NCBI GenBank assembly: GCA_026005175.1
Contig: BPKO01000012.1
Coordinates: 83,935-147,934, forward strand
From: Candidatus Tectimicrobiota bacterium
Lineage (GTDB): Bacteria; Tectomicrobia; Entotheonellia; Entotheonellales; Entotheonellaceae
Direction: 5' to 3'
DNA: 64,000 nt
Made by a program: the position numbers and the translations under genes. This document shows, one piece after another, positions 52,630-62,694 of this stretch. The notes under the pieces are model-generated. The model saw only the letters and a program-made list of their open reading frames with translations, searched no databases and was not told where the DNA came from. The first letter of the stretch is position 1. Each line of letters begins with the position of its first letter.

Positions 52630-52953
52630 ATGGTGTACCTAATCGCCAGTTTCAACTTCAACCTCGACCACTTCCCCTCGCTGGCAGCAGCGGAGGAACA
52701 CTACCGGACGTACCACGTGCCCCTGGCCCGCCGCCTGCCTGGCCTGCGCCGCTACCTCATCGGCCAGGCCATCAGCCTGGGGCCGCTGGCTGCCCCGCGG
52801 CACCGCGCGGCGATTCTGGCCTTTGACAGCGCCGAGGCCCTGCGCGCCGCCTACCGCTCGGAGGTGGGCCGCGCCTTGCGCGAAGACGAAAAGCGCCTCA
52901 TCGCCGACGCCTTCGTCACCCTCATCGAGGGCGAGGAAATCGTCGGTCCCTGA
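52630..52953 (+). CDS. EthD-domain dimeric alpha/beta-barrel protein
   Basis: The 107-residue protein begins VYLIASFNFNLDHFPSLAAA. It contains HYRTYHVPLARRLPGLRRYL, the conserved H-V-P-L-x-x-x-L-P-G-L-R-x-Y of the EthD family. EthD helps ethyl-tert-butyl-ether degradation, but most members are uncharacterised small-molecule-binding or detoxifying proteins. The gene stands alone between the divergent NUDIX gene and the dynamin-like gene. An imperfect GC-rich inverted repeat follows its stop (52,954-52,979), but without a T-run. Function unknown. Confidence 0.85.
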   Translation: MVYLIASFNFNLDHFPSLAAAEEHYRTYHVPLARRLPGLRRYLIGQAISLGPLAAPRHRAAILAFDSAEALRAAYRSEVGRALREDEKRLIADAFVTLIEGEEIVGP

Positions 52954-53053
52954 AGGCCCGGCGGGCGCGCCCGGGGCCTCGCTGGCATTTGCGCGAGCCT
53001 CTTGGTACCATTGGGCAGAAGGCGGAGGCCCGTTTGGACTGAGGATAGAGACC

Positions 53054-54580
53054 ATGAAGAAGTGCTCGCCGCTGGAGACGCGGCTGCGTAGCCTCGAAGC
53101 GCACCTGGCCGTCGAAAACCCTATCTTGCAGCAAGCGGTGCAGAGCTTTCGCAAGCTCGACCGGGTGGCGCGGCGCCTGGGCCTGCTCGAGCGCGAGGCC
53201 TCTTACGCCACGCGCGTCTCCTGGTGGCCGATTATTGCCGTACTGGGGACGTACTCGGCAGGCAAATCGACGTTCATCAACTACTACTTGGGCTACAAGC
53301 TGCAGCGCACTGGCAACCAAGCCGTCGACGACAAGTTCACCGTTATCTGCTACAGCCGCGACCAGACGGTGCGCGTGCTGCCCGGGCTGGCGCTGGACGC
53401 CGACCCGCGCTTTCCGTTTTACCAGATCAGCCGCGCCATCGACGAGCTCGCGCCCGGGGAGGGCAGCCGCATCGACGCTTACTTGCAGCTCAAGACCTGC
53501 CCGAGCGAGCGCTTGCGCGGCAAGATTCTGATCGATTCTCCGGGCTTTGACGCCGATGCCCAGCGCACCGCGACCCTGCGCCTCACCAACCACATCATTG
53601 ACCTCTCGGACTTGGTGCTGGTCTTTTTCGACGCCCGCCACCCCGAACCCGGCACCATGCAAGACACTCTGGAGCACCTGGTGGCCCAGACCATTCGCCG
53701 CCCCGATGCCAGCAAGTTTCTCTACATTCTTAACCAGATCGATACCACAGCCGGCGAGGACAACCCCGAGGACGTGGTGGCTGCCTGGCAGCGGGCCCTC
53801 GCCCAGAAGGGGCTGCTGGCCGGGCGTTTCTACCGCATTTACAACCCGGAAGTGGCGGTGCCCATTGCCGACGCCAGCCTGCGGGCGCGCTTTGAGGCCA
53901 AACGCGACGCCGACCTGGCGGAGATCTTTGGCCGCATGCACCAAGTGGAAATCGAGCGCGCGTACCGCGTCGTTGCCCTTCTCGACCAGCACGCCCGCGC
54001 CATCGAGGCCGACTTCGTGCCCCGGCTACAGGCGCTTTTGGCCCGCTGGCGCCGGCGGGTGTTGTGGGCCGACGGCCTGCTTCTGGGCAGTGCGGCGGTT
54101 GCCGTGGGGCTGTGGACGGCGCTGAGCGGAGAGTGGACGGGCCTGCGGCTTTCGCACCCGCTGTGGACCACGCTGGCGCAGGCTCCGCTGTGGCGCGGCC
54201 TGGTGCTGGCCGCCGCGGCAGGGCTGGGACTGTACACGCACTTTACGGTGCGCAAGCTGAGCGCCAGGGCCCTGTGTCGGCGCTTGCAGCGCGAGGAAAA
54301 GCAGGCTCCCGACGGCGAGCGCTGGGCACAGCTGGTGCGCGCTTTCCAGCACAACACCCGCTGGTGGCGCAGCGTGCTGCGCAGGCGGCCGGCTGGCTGG
54401 GGACGGCGCAGCCAGCGCTTGCTGCACGAGGTGCTGATGGAGGCCAAAGCTTACGTGCAGCAGCTCAACGACCGCTTCACCCACCCGGCAGGCGCCGAGG
54501 CCAGCCCGCAGCTGGCGCAAGCCGCCTCGGCGCCAGAGACCCCGGCTGCCGCTAAGGCCGACGCCGCACCAGTTCCTTGA
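53054..54580 (+). CDS. Dynamin-like large GTPase with C-terminal membrane segments
   Basis: The start is ATG 53054, giving 508 residues. The G1 loop is GTYSAGKST (residues 65-73). The switch/G3 motif is DSPGFD near 160 and the G4 motif is NQID near 230. A helical stalk-like region follows, with FGRMHQVEIERAYRVVALL. Two hydrophobic segments (LLLGSAAVAVGLWTALS and LVLAAAAGLGLYTHF) lie near residues 335-395. The tail is basic, then Ala/Pro-rich. Bacterial dynamin-like proteins remodel or protect membranes. It ends convergently 29 bases over the CoxE-like gene. The membrane target is unknown. Confidence 0.8.
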   Translation: MKKCSPLETRLRSLEAHLAVENPILQQAVQSFRKLDRVARRLGLLEREASYATRVSWWPIIAVLGTYSAGKSTFINYYLGYKLQRTGNQAVDDKFTVICYSRDQTVRVLPGLALDADPRFPFYQISRAIDELAPGEGSRIDAYLQLKTCPSERLRGKILIDSPGFDADAQRTATLRLTNHIIDLSDLVLVFFDARHPEPGTMQDTLEHLVAQTIRRPDASKFLYILNQIDTTAGEDNPEDVVAAWQRALAQKGLLAGRFYRIYNPEVAVPIADASLRARFEAKRDADLAEIFGRMHQVEIERAYRVVALLDQHARAIEADFVPRLQALLARWRRRVLWADGLLLGSAAVAVGLWTALSGEWTGLRLSHPLWTTLAQAPLWRGLVLAAAAGLGLYTHFTVRKLSARALCRRLQREEKQAPDGERWAQLVRAFQHNTRWWRSVLRRRPAGWGRRSQRLLHEVLMEAKAYVQQLNDRFTHPAGAEASPQLAQAASAPETPAAAKADAAPVP

Positions 54581-55709
54581 TGCCCGCTTCCAGCCCCTGC
54601 AGGGTGAGCTCGTACATGGGGAAAAGCTGGCGAATGCGCGCAATGGTAGGGTGGTGCCACGCCTGGGCCGGCATGGGGTTGAGCCAGACAGCGGCGTGGA
54701 AGTGCTGGCGCAGGCGCTGCAGCCACGCCAGGCCAGGCGTGGCGTTGGGCTCGAAGGCGTAAAGGGCGCCGCCGGGCTCAAGAAGCTCCTCGGGCGCCAT
54801 GTAGGCATCGCCAACGAGAAGGAGCTTGTAGTCGGCGCCGCAAGCCCGCAGCACCGCCGCCGTCGCCACCCGCTGGCGCCGGGCCATGTCGCGGTAAAGC
54901 CAGTCGTAGACGCAGTTGTGGAAATAGTAGTACTGGAAGGCGCGGAAATGCCGCGCCTGATGCGCGGCGGAAAAGAGCCGCTCTACCAGCGGCGTGTAAG
55001 GGCTCATCGAGCCGCCGGCATCCATGAGCAGGAGCACTTTGGCGCTGTTGCGCCGCGGCGGGCGAAAGACGAGCTCGATCTCGCCACCGCGGCGGCAGGT
55101 CTCCGCCACCGTCTCCTCCAGGGCCAGTTCTTCCTGCGCCCCCAGGCGCTGCAGGTGGCGCAGTTTCTTAAGGGCCACTTGCAACTGGCGCACGTCAAGG
55201 GTGCGGTCGTGGCGGTAGTTCTCGAAGCGGCGCGCTGCCGCCACCTGCACCGCGCTGCCCTGCCCCCCTTCCCCGCCCAGGCGCACGCCCCTGGCGTGCT
55301 GCCCGCCATGGCCCAGGGGCGCCGTTCCCCCTGAACCTAGCAGGCGCTCGCCACCCCCGGGTTGTTCTCTTTGCCGGCGCGCCGCCAGGAGCTGCCGCAG
55401 CTGGGCCAGCGCCGCCGCGGCGCTGCCAGGCGGCGCGAGGGCTGCCGCATGCGGCGCGTCTAACCAGGCCAGCAGTGCCTCCAGAAGCGGGGCGGGCGTT
55501 TCAATGCCCTGAAAGGTCTCGCGAAAAGCAAGGTCGTAGGCGTCGTAGTAGCCGACGTCTTTTACCAGGATGGCGCGCGCCAAGGTGTAAAAGCGCGCCA
55601 GCGAGGCCTGCGCCAGCCCTTGCTGCAAGGCCTGCATCAGGGTCAGCCATTCCGTGGGAGATACCGGCACCCGGTGCCGGCGCAGGGCATAGAAAAAGTC
55701 AAGGAACAC
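54552..55709 (-). CDS. VWA-domain protein, CoxE/ViaA-like
   Basis: The protein has 385 residues. The N-terminal part (FLDFFYALRRHRVPVSPTEW, FYTLARAILVKDVGYYDAYD) is typical of CoxE-like proteins. A glycine-rich linker (about 115-155) precedes the von Willebrand A domain, whose MIDAS is LMDAGGSMSPYTPLV (D-x-G-x-S-x-S altered to D-A-G-G-S). The domain goes on through VGDAYMAPEELLEPGG. It works with the MoxR-type ATPase encoded just upstream; the pair inserts metals or remodels client enzymes in known systems such as CoxD/CoxE and RavA/ViaA. The client here is unknown. Confidence 0.85.
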   Translation of the reverse strand: MFLDFFYALRRHRVPVSPTEWLTLMQALQQGLAQASLARFYTLARAILVKDVGYYDAYDLAFRETFQGIETPAPLLEALLAWLDAPHAAALAPPGSAAAALAQLRQLLAARRQREQPGGGERLLGSGGTAPLGHGGQHARGVRLGGEGGQGSAVQVAAARRFENYRHDRTLDVRQLQVALKKLRHLQRLGAQEELALEETVAETCRRGGEIELVFRPPRRNSAKVLLLMDAGGSMSPYTPLVERLFSAAHQARHFRAFQYYYFHNCVYDWLYRDMARRQRVATAAVLRACGADYKLLLVGDAYMAPEELLEPGGALYAFEPNATPGLAWLQRLRQHFHAAVWLNPMPAQAWHHPTIARIRQLFPMYELTLQGLEAGIKELVRRRP

Positions 55710-56544
55710 GCCGTCCTCCTGCGCCGTTGTCCTTGGCCACCAGCGCCAGGTCGTGCTCGTTTTTCAGCAGCACGCCGAGAAAAGGCAGCCCTGCTTGCAG
55801 CTGTGCTGGGGTCACCCCGCCGACAATAAGGGCCTGTAGCCAGTCGAGCAGCTCGGACGTCGAGGGCTTTTTGCGCAGGGCGTCGAGGCGGCGCAGGGCG
55901 TAGAAGCGCTCGAGCGCCTCGGCCAGCAGCGCCTCGGCCAGGGTGGGAAAGTGCACGCGCACGATCGCCGCCATGAGTTCGGGGCCGGGAAAGTCGATGT
56001 AGTGGAAAATGCAGCGGCGCAAAAAGGCGTCGGGAAGCTCCTTTTCGGCATTGGAAGTGATCACCACGATGGGGCGGTGCCGGGCCACCACCCACTCGTC
56101 GGTTTCCAGGATGTAAAAGCGCATCTCGTCGAGCTCGTTGAGCAAGTCGTTGGGAAACTCGAGGTCGGCCTTGTCGATCTCGTCGATGAGCAGCACCACT
56201 TGCTCCTCGGCCACAAACGCCTGGCCGAGGCAGCCAAGGCGGATGTAGCGCTTGATGTCCGACACGTCGCCGTCGCCAAAGCGGGCGTCGTTGAGCCGCT
56301 GCACGGTATCGTACACGTAAAGCCCGTCGCGGGCTTTGGTGGTCGACTTGACGTGCCAGACGAGCAGCGGCTTGCTCAGGGCACGCGCAATGCTATAGGC
56401 CAGCATGGTCTTTCCCGTGCCCGGCTCGCCACGCACGAGCAAGGGGCGCTGCAAGGCGATGGCCACGTTGACGGCGTCGCGGAGCTCGGGAGAAAGCACG
56501 TAGGTGTCGCTACCGGCAAACTGCGTGAAGGGGGCAGAACGCAT
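55699..56544 (-). CDS. MoxR-family AAA+ ATPase (CoxD-like)
   Basis: The protein has 281 residues. Walker A is GEPGTGKT near residue 40, Walker B is LLIDEIDKADLEFPN, and sensor 1 and arginine finger regions are VVITSNAEKELPDAFLRRC and IFHYIDFPGPE. The C-terminal lid domain has LDALRKKPSTSELLDWLQAL. It overlaps the CoxE-like gene by 11 bases, so the two are made together. MoxR ATPases with VWA partners act as chaperones for maturing metalloenzymes. A promoter with TTGACC and TATGCT lies upstream. Confidence 0.92.
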   Translation of the reverse strand: MRSAPFTQFAGSDTYVLSPELRDAVNVAIALQRPLLVRGEPGTGKTMLAYSIARALSKPLLVWHVKSTTKARDGLYVYDTVQRLNDARFGDGDVSDIKRYIRLGCLGQAFVAEEQVVLLIDEIDKADLEFPNDLLNELDEMRFYILETDEWVVARHRPIVVITSNAEKELPDAFLRRCIFHYIDFPGPELMAAIVRVHFPTLAEALLAEALERFYALRRLDALRKKPSTSELLDWLQALIVGGVTPAQLQAGLPFLGVLLKNEHDLALVAKDNGAGGRRVP

Positions 56545-56571
56545 CTTCTCTCCTCAGCCAGAGACGGCAGC

Positions 56572-56600
56572 AGCATAGCGGGTGTGACGCCTGCGGTCAA
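56572..56600 (-). promoter_or_regulatory. Sigma70-type promoter of the MoxR/CoxE pair
   Basis: On the minus strand TTGACC (56600-56595) and TATGCT (56577-56572) are 17 bases apart. The -10 end lies 28 bases before the moxR-like start, so a short leader follows. The match to the E. coli consensus is 5/6 and 4/6. Confidence 0.55.
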
Positions 56601-56608
56601 GGCCTCCG

Positions 56609-56637
56609 TTGCCTCCTGGCGCCAGCAGCGCTATAGT
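56609..56637 (+). promoter_or_regulatory. Sigma70-type promoter of the JAMM peptidase gene
   Basis: TTGCCT (56609-56614) and TATAGT (56632-56637) are exactly 17 bases apart, and the gene starts 43 bases further on. It is back-to-back with the promoter of the MoxR gene, so the 135-base gap is a divergent promoter region. Confidence 0.55.
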
Positions 56638-56679
56638 CCTGAAGGCTTTGCTCACCCTGGCAAGAGAAGGAGAGTGCCC

Positions 56680-57201
56680 ATGGCCCGTGAGGACGCACGC
56701 AACGCCTGGTCTGCGGCAATTCCGGTGGTGCCGGCCGAGGTGCTGGCCGACATTTACGCCCATGCCCGTGAGACCTATCCCGAAGAGTGTTGCGGCTTCC
56801 TTCTTGGCCCCCGGGACGAGGCCAGGGTCGACGAAGTGCGGCGCTGCGTGAACGAGCAAAACCGCTACCATGCCCTTGACCCCGAGCGCTTCCCGCGCAC
56901 GGCGCGCGAAGCGTACTATCTGGGGGGAAAGGACTTGCGCTTTCTGGTTGAGAGCTTCCAGGGCCCGCGCCCGGTCAAAATCATCTACCACTCCCATCCC
57001 GACGTGGGCGCATACTTTTCTGCCGAAGACACGCGGGCGGCGCTGGGCCGCGAGCCTGACGACACCGCCGAGCCGCTTTATCCCGTTGACTACTTGGTCA
57101 TCGACGCCCAGGCCGACCACATCGGGGGGGCCAAGCTGTTTCGCTGGCAGCCGCAGCAGCGGGCCTTCGTGCAGGTGGCGGAATACCCCGGCGAGCGCTG
57201 A
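56680..57201 (+). CDS. JAMM/MPN+ (M67 family) metallopeptidase
   Basis: The start is ATG 56680, six to eight bases after AAGGAGAG; this gives 173 residues. The JAMM metal site is intact: ECCGFLLGP with the catalytic Glu, then HSHPDVGAYFSAED (H-x-H-x7-S-x2-D). Bacterial members cleave the C-terminus of ubiquitin-like sulfur carriers (Mec/CysO type) or modify siderophore pathways. No ThiF, MoaD or cysteine-synthase gene is adjacent, so the partner must be elsewhere. The stop abuts that of fumC on the opposite strand. Confidence 0.9.
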   Translation: MAREDARNAWSAAIPVVPAEVLADIYAHARETYPEECCGFLLGPRDEARVDEVRRCVNEQNRYHALDPERFPRTAREAYYLGGKDLRFLVESFQGPRPVKIIYHSHPDVGAYFSAEDTRAALGREPDDTAEPLYPVDYLVIDAQADHIGGAKLFRWQPQQRAFVQVAEYPGER

Positions 57202-58593
<1,392 letters not shown>

Positions 58594-58639
58594 CTTCTTC
58601 CTCCTGTCGCACTTTGGGTCGCCGCCCACCCACGAAACG

Positions 58640-58653
58640 GGTACAATTGTACC
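58640..58653. promoter_or_regulatory. 14-bp perfect palindrome in the fumC / LOG divergent promoter region
   Basis: GGTACAATTGTACC is a perfect palindrome in the 110-base gap between fumC (minus) and the LOG-family gene (plus). It contains TACAAT, a good -10 hexamer, on both strands, so it could be a shared core promoter, an operator, or both. No convincing -35 element is found 16-18 bases away on either strand, which would fit activator dependence. Confidence 0.5.
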
Positions 58654-58703
58654 GCCCCCTGCGGGTAGCGACGTGCCACCTTCCACGACATGCTGGACGC
58701 CTG

Positions 58704-59735
58704 ATGCAGAGACGACCCATGTCCGGCCCACCCTTGCTCACCCCGCCGCAGCTGCGCATGGAGATTCGCCGCCTTATTGCTGCGGCCGGGGGATCGGCCG
58801 AGGCCGAGCTTCTCGAAGGCCTGATGGAGGCGGTGCTGCGCTGCCGCCACCTGGAGCGCGGCGACCTGAAGATCCTGCACCGCACGGTGCGCGAGCTGCG
58901 CTACGCCTTCCGCGTTTTCGAGCGCTACCGGGGCGTGCGCAAGGTCACCGTCTTTGGCTCGGCACGCACCCAGCCCACCGCGCCGACCTACCGGGCGGCT
59001 TGCGCCTTTGCCCGCCGCATCGTGGAAGCCGGCTTCATGGTCATCACCGGCGCCGGCGACGGCATTATGAAAGCCGCCCAGGAAGGCGCCGGGCGCGAGC
59101 ACAGCTTTGGCCTCAACATCCTGCTGCCCTTTGAGCAGGAGCCCAACGAGATCATTGTCAACGATGCCAAGCTGATCTACTTCAAGTACTTTTTCACCCG
59201 CAAGCTGATTTTCGTCAAGGAAACCCATGCCTTTGCCCTCTTCCCGGGCGGCTTTGGCACCCACGACGAGGCCTACGAGGCCCTCACCCTGCTGCAGACC
59301 GGCAAGAGCCCGATGATGCCCGTGGTGTTTCTCGATGCCCCAGGCGGCACTTTCTGGCGCGACTGGTATGCGTTTATTGAGAACCACATGGTGGCCCAGG
59401 GCCTGATTTCCCCTGCCGATTTGCACCTTTTCAAAGTCACCGACGACGTCGACGAGGCGGTGGCGGAGATCACCTCTTTTTACCGCAACTACCACTCGGC
59501 GCGCTACGTGGACGGGGAGCTGGTCATCCGCGTGCAGCACCCCATCAGCGACGCCCTGCTGGCGCGGCTCAACCGCGACTTCCGGGACATCCTCACCCAG
59601 GGGGAAATCACTGCCAGTGGCCCCATCGGCGACGACGCCGAGGAGGTGCCCGAGCTGCCCCGCTTGCGCCTGTGGTTCGACCGCGCCAGCTACGGGCGGC
59701 TGCGGCAGATGATCGACGTCATCAACCAGTACTGA
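58704..59735 (+). CDS. LOG-family (lysine-decarboxylase-like) Rossmann protein
   Basis: The start is ATG 58704 (ATG 58719 is possible); this gives 343 residues. The core has [48 protein letters not shown] and the LOG motif [20 protein letters not shown] (P-G-G-x-G-T-x2-E). It is longer than typical LOG nucleosidases, with N-terminal helical and C-terminal extensions. LOG proteins release cytokinin bases or hydrolyse nucleoside 5'-monophosphates (YgdH/PpnN type). The length points to the PpnN-like group. The ribosome-binding site is weak. Confidence 0.85.
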   Translation: MQRRPMSGPPLLTPPQLRMEIRRLIAAAGGSAEAELLEGLMEAVLRCRHLERGDLKILHRTVRELRYAFRVFERYRGVRKVTVFGSARTQPTAPTYRAACAFARRIVEAGFMVITGAGDGIMKAAQEGAGREHSFGLNILLPFEQEPNEIIVNDAKLIYFKYFFTRKLIFVKETHAFALFPGGFGTHDEAYEALTLLQTGKSPMMPVVFLDAPGGTFWRDWYAFIENHMVAQGLISPADLHLFKVTDDVDEAVAEITSFYRNYHSARYVDGELVIRVQHPISDALLARLNRDFRDILTQGEITASGPIGDDAEEVPELPRLRLWFDRASYGRLRQMIDVINQY

Positions 59736-59750
59736 GGCTGCCGCCGGCTC

Positions 59751-59779
59751 TTGACAGGCTTTTCCCTCCCTGTTACCCT
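59751..59779 (+). promoter_or_regulatory. Sigma70-type promoter of the aromatic-degradation operon
   Basis: A consensus TTGACA (59751-59756) is followed after 17 bases by TACCCT (59774-59779). The first gene starts 29 bases downstream with a strong AGGGAGGA site. This is the only visible promoter for the four-gene operon to 63,515. Confidence 0.6.
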
Positions 59780-59808
59780 GCGCGGGCGCAGAGCAGGGAG
59801 GAAGCCCC

Positions 59809-61102
59809 ATGCACCCTGAAGCCCTTGCCCACCTCATCGTGGACAACCGCGCCGAGGGCCTGTTTCGCGTGCACCGGCGCGTCTTTACCGATTCGCACTT
59901 GCTGGAGCTCGAGCACGAGCGCATTTTTGCGCAGTGCTGGCTGTACGTAGGCCACGAAAGCGAGGTGCCGCAGCCAGGCGACTTTCTGACGCGCTGCGTC
60001 GCCGGGCGGCCGCTGCTGGTGGTGCGCGGCACCGACGGCGTGCTGCGCGTCTTTTGCAACACCTGCACCCACCGCGGCGCCCAGGTGTGCCGCGAGCCGC
60101 GCGGCAATGCCCGCAGCTTCCAGTGCTTCTACCACGCCTGGACCTTCAACACGCAGGGGGAGCTCATCGGCGTGCCCGGTGAGGACGCCTACAGCCCCGC
60201 CTTTGACCGCCGCCAGCTGGCCCTGGCTTCGCCGGCGCGCACCGACGTCTACCGCGGCTTTATTTTTGTCAGCTTCAATCCAGAGGTGATGGACCTCGTC
60301 GACTACCTGGCCGGAGCGCGCGACTACCTCGACCTCATCTGCGACCAGGCCGAAGCCGGCATGGAGATCGTGCCGGGCACGCAGGCCTACAGCATGCGCG
60401 CCAACTGGAAGCTGCTGGTAGAAAACAGCATCGACGGCTATCACGCCCGCAGCACGCACCGCCGCTACTTCGACTACCTGCTGCGCACCGGTGTCGACCC
60501 ACGCCTGGTGCAGCGCCGCCGCGGCGGCATCAGCAAAAACCTGGGCAACGGCCACGCCGTCATCCAGAGCGAGCCGCCCTGGGGACGCCCCATTGCCCGC
60601 TGGACGCCGGCCTTTGGCGAAGCCAAACGCGCCGCCCTGGAGGCCGTGCGACGCCGGCTCGAAGCGCGCTTTGGGGCCGAGCGCGCTTACCTGATGACGC
60701 AGACCAGCCGCAACCTGCTCATTTTCCCCAACCTCATCATCAATGACATCATGGCCATTACCGTGCGCACCTTTTATCCCACCGCCGTCGACTACACGGT
60801 GATCAACGCCTGGGCGCTGGCGCCTCGCGAGGAAAGCCCCGAAGACCGCGCCCTGCGCCTGAGCAACTTTCCTCACTTTCCTGGGCCCCGGGGGCTTTGC
60901 CACTCCTGACGACGTGGAAGCCCTGGAAGCCTGCCAGCAGGGCTTTGCCAACCGCGAGGTGCAGTGGTCGGACCTGTCGCGCGGCATGAAGCGCGAGGCG
61001 CCGATGATCGACGACGAGCTGCAAATGCGCGTTTTCTGGCGCCAGTGGCACGGTCTTATGACCTGCTCCCAGCGCCTGGCCGCTGCGGCGGCTCCCGCAT
61101 GA
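59809..61102 (+). CDS. Aromatic ring-hydroxylating dioxygenase alpha subunit, 3' end frameshifted
   Basis: The N-terminal Rieske domain has C86-T-H88 and C106-F-Y-H109, a complete 2Fe-2S site. The catalytic mononuclear iron site begins with [13 protein letters not shown] (about 205-217). As read, the frame ends at 60909. The homologous C-terminus ([18 protein letters not shown] and on to TGA at 61100-61102) is one frame away. Removing one base between 60868 and 60894, for example in the CCCCGGGGG run at 60886-60894, restores about 430 residues. The broken part contains the Asp expected to be the third iron ligand. The alpha/beta pair oxidises an aromatic ring; the substrate is unknown. Reductase and ferredoxin genes are not seen. 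Confidence 0.85.
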
Positions 61103-61115
61103 AGGAGAGCGCCCC

Positions 61116-61607
61116 GTGGTGGCCAGTTCTCCGATCAGCCGCGCCGCCGTCGAAGACTTCCTCTACCACGAGGCGGCCTTGCTCGACGCCTGGCAGCTGC
61201 GCCAGTGGCTAGAGTTGCTCACCGAGGACGTCGTTTACGAGATCCCGGCAACCGACTGCCCCGAGGGCACCCCGCAGGACACGCTGTTTCTTATTGCCGA
61301 CGACGCGGCGCGGTTGCGGGCCCGCGTCGACCAGCTGCTGGGCAAGGCGGCCTGGGCCGAGCGGCCACCCTCGCGGACCCGGCGCTTGCTGAGCAATGTG
61401 CGTATTCTGGCCGTCGAGGGCGACACCCTGCACGTGACCGCCAACTTCGTCGTCTATCGCCTGCGGCTTGAGCAAGTCGACACCTACGTCGGGCGCTACG
61501 AGTACACCCTGGTGCGGCACCAAGATACCTTTAAGATCCGGCGCCGACGCGTCATTTTGGACTTAGAGGCCCTGCGCCCACACGGCAAAATCAGCATCCT
61601 CCTGTAA
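61116..61607 (+). CDS. Aromatic ring-hydroxylating dioxygenase beta subunit
   Basis: The start is GTG 61116, eight bases after GGAG; this gives 163 residues. The NTF2-like fold is shown by VEDFLYHEAALLDAWQLRQW, LLTEDVVYEIPATDC, RRLLSNVRILAVEGDTLHV and VGRYEYTLVRHQD. The beta subunit is structural and shapes the substrate pocket. It follows the alpha gene by 13 bases when that gene is read through its frame break, so the two form a normal alpha-beta unit. Confidence 0.88.
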   Translation: MVASSPISRAAVEDFLYHEAALLDAWQLRQWLELLTEDVVYEIPATDCPEGTPQDTLFLIADDAARLRARVDQLLGKAAWAERPPSRTRRLLSNVRILAVEGDTLHVTANFVVYRLRLEQVDTYVGRYEYTLVRHQDTFKIRRRRVILDLEALRPHGKISILL

Positions 61608-61623
61608 ACGAAGGAGCCCGCCC

Positions 61624-62694
61624 ATGGGAACCATCCTTGGCCTCGGCATGACCCATTACCCGCCTCTGGCCGGCCACGACGCGCACATGGCCGATATCCT
61701 GCGCCGCGTCCTGCGCGATCCCGGCCTCCCTCCTGCCTACCGCCAGCCAGAGGGGTGGCCGGCGGCCATGCGCCAGGAGTATGGCGACGACGGCGGCACG
61801 CGTGCCGCCGCCCAGCACCGTCACGCCCTGGTGACGCAGTTTCGCAAGGCGCGCCAGCTGCTCGACGCCTTTGCCCCCGACCTGGTGCTCATCTGGGGCG
61901 ACGACCAGTACGAGAACTTCCTCGAAGACGTCATCCCGGCTTTCTGCGTGCTCGCTTACGACACCCTCTGCGTGCAGCCTTGGGCAAGTCGGGGATTTGT
62001 GCGCGACAACGTGTGGGGGGAAAGCAAAGACACCACGTTCACTTTCCGCGGCCACCGCGCGGCGGCCAAAGCCCTGACCGCTTTCTTGCTCGAGGCCGGC
62101 TTCGACGTGGCCTATGCCTACCGGCCGCTGCACCACCCGCTGGGCCACGCCTTTCTCAACACCTTGCTGTTTCTCGACTACGACCGCCAGGGCTTCCCCT
62201 ATCCCGTGCTGCCCTTCCAAGTCAACTGCTACGGCCGCCGCGTCGTCGCCCAGCACGGCGGCATGGGCAGCTTGGCCCAGCCGGTGGCCGAAGCCGAGCT
62301 TGACCCGCCTTCGCCGATGCCCTGGCGCTGCTTTGATCTGGGCGCTGCCTGCGCCCGCTTCTTCCGCGATCGCCCCTGGCGCGTCGCCCTGATTGCCTCC
62401 TCGAGCTGGTCCCACGCCTTTCTCACCGCCAAGCACTACTACCTCTACCCCGATATCGAGGCCGACCGTGCCCTCTTTGCCGCCTTGCAGCGCGGCGACT
62501 ATGCCACCTGGCGCCAGCGGCCACTGGCAGCTATCGAGGAAAGCGGCCAGCAAGAAGTCCTCAACTGGATGTGTCTCGTCGGGGCAATGGCCGAGCTGGG
62601 GCGCCGGCCGCAGGAAGCGACGCTCATCGAGAGCTACATTTTCAACTCCAACAAGTGCTTTGCATTCTTTCTCCCCGAGGGGGAAGCACGGTGA
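61624..62694 (+). CDS. Class III extradiol ring-cleavage dioxygenase family protein (LigB-like)
   Basis: The protein has 356 residues and is preceded by AGGAG. It begins GTILGLGMTHYPPLAGHDAH with the first iron-binding His. It has DLVLIWGDDQYENFLED, YRPLHHPLGHAFLNTLLFL, CYGRRVVAQHGG and LIASSSWSHAFL, which supply further metal and catalytic histidines of the LigB fold. Such enzymes open catechol-type rings. Its place after a ring-hydroxylating dioxygenase supports a role in ring cleavage. It overlaps the dehydrogenase gene by four bases (GTGA). Confidence 0.87.
   Translation: MGTILGLGMTHYPPLAGHDAHMADILRRVLRDPGLPPAYRQPEGWPAAMRQEYGDDGGTRAAAQHRHALVTQFRKARQLLDAFAPDLVLIWGDDQYENFLEDVIPAFCVLAYDTLCVQPWASRGFVRDNVWGESKDTTFTFRGHRAAAKALTAFLLEAGFDVAYAYRPLHHPLGHAFLNTLLFLDYDRQGFPYPVLPFQVNCYGRRVVAQHGGMGSLAQPVAEAELDPPSPMPWRCFDLGAACARFFRDRPWRVALIASSSWSHAFLTAKHYYLYPDIEADRALFAALQRGDYATWRQRPLAAIEESGQQEVLNWMCLVGAMAELGRRPQEATLIESYIFNSNKCFAFFLPEGEAR

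Noticed and set aside
52954-52979. GC-rich imperfect inverted repeat after the EthD gene as a terminator
   Set aside because: The stem is imperfect and no T-run follows, so a terminator call is not supported.
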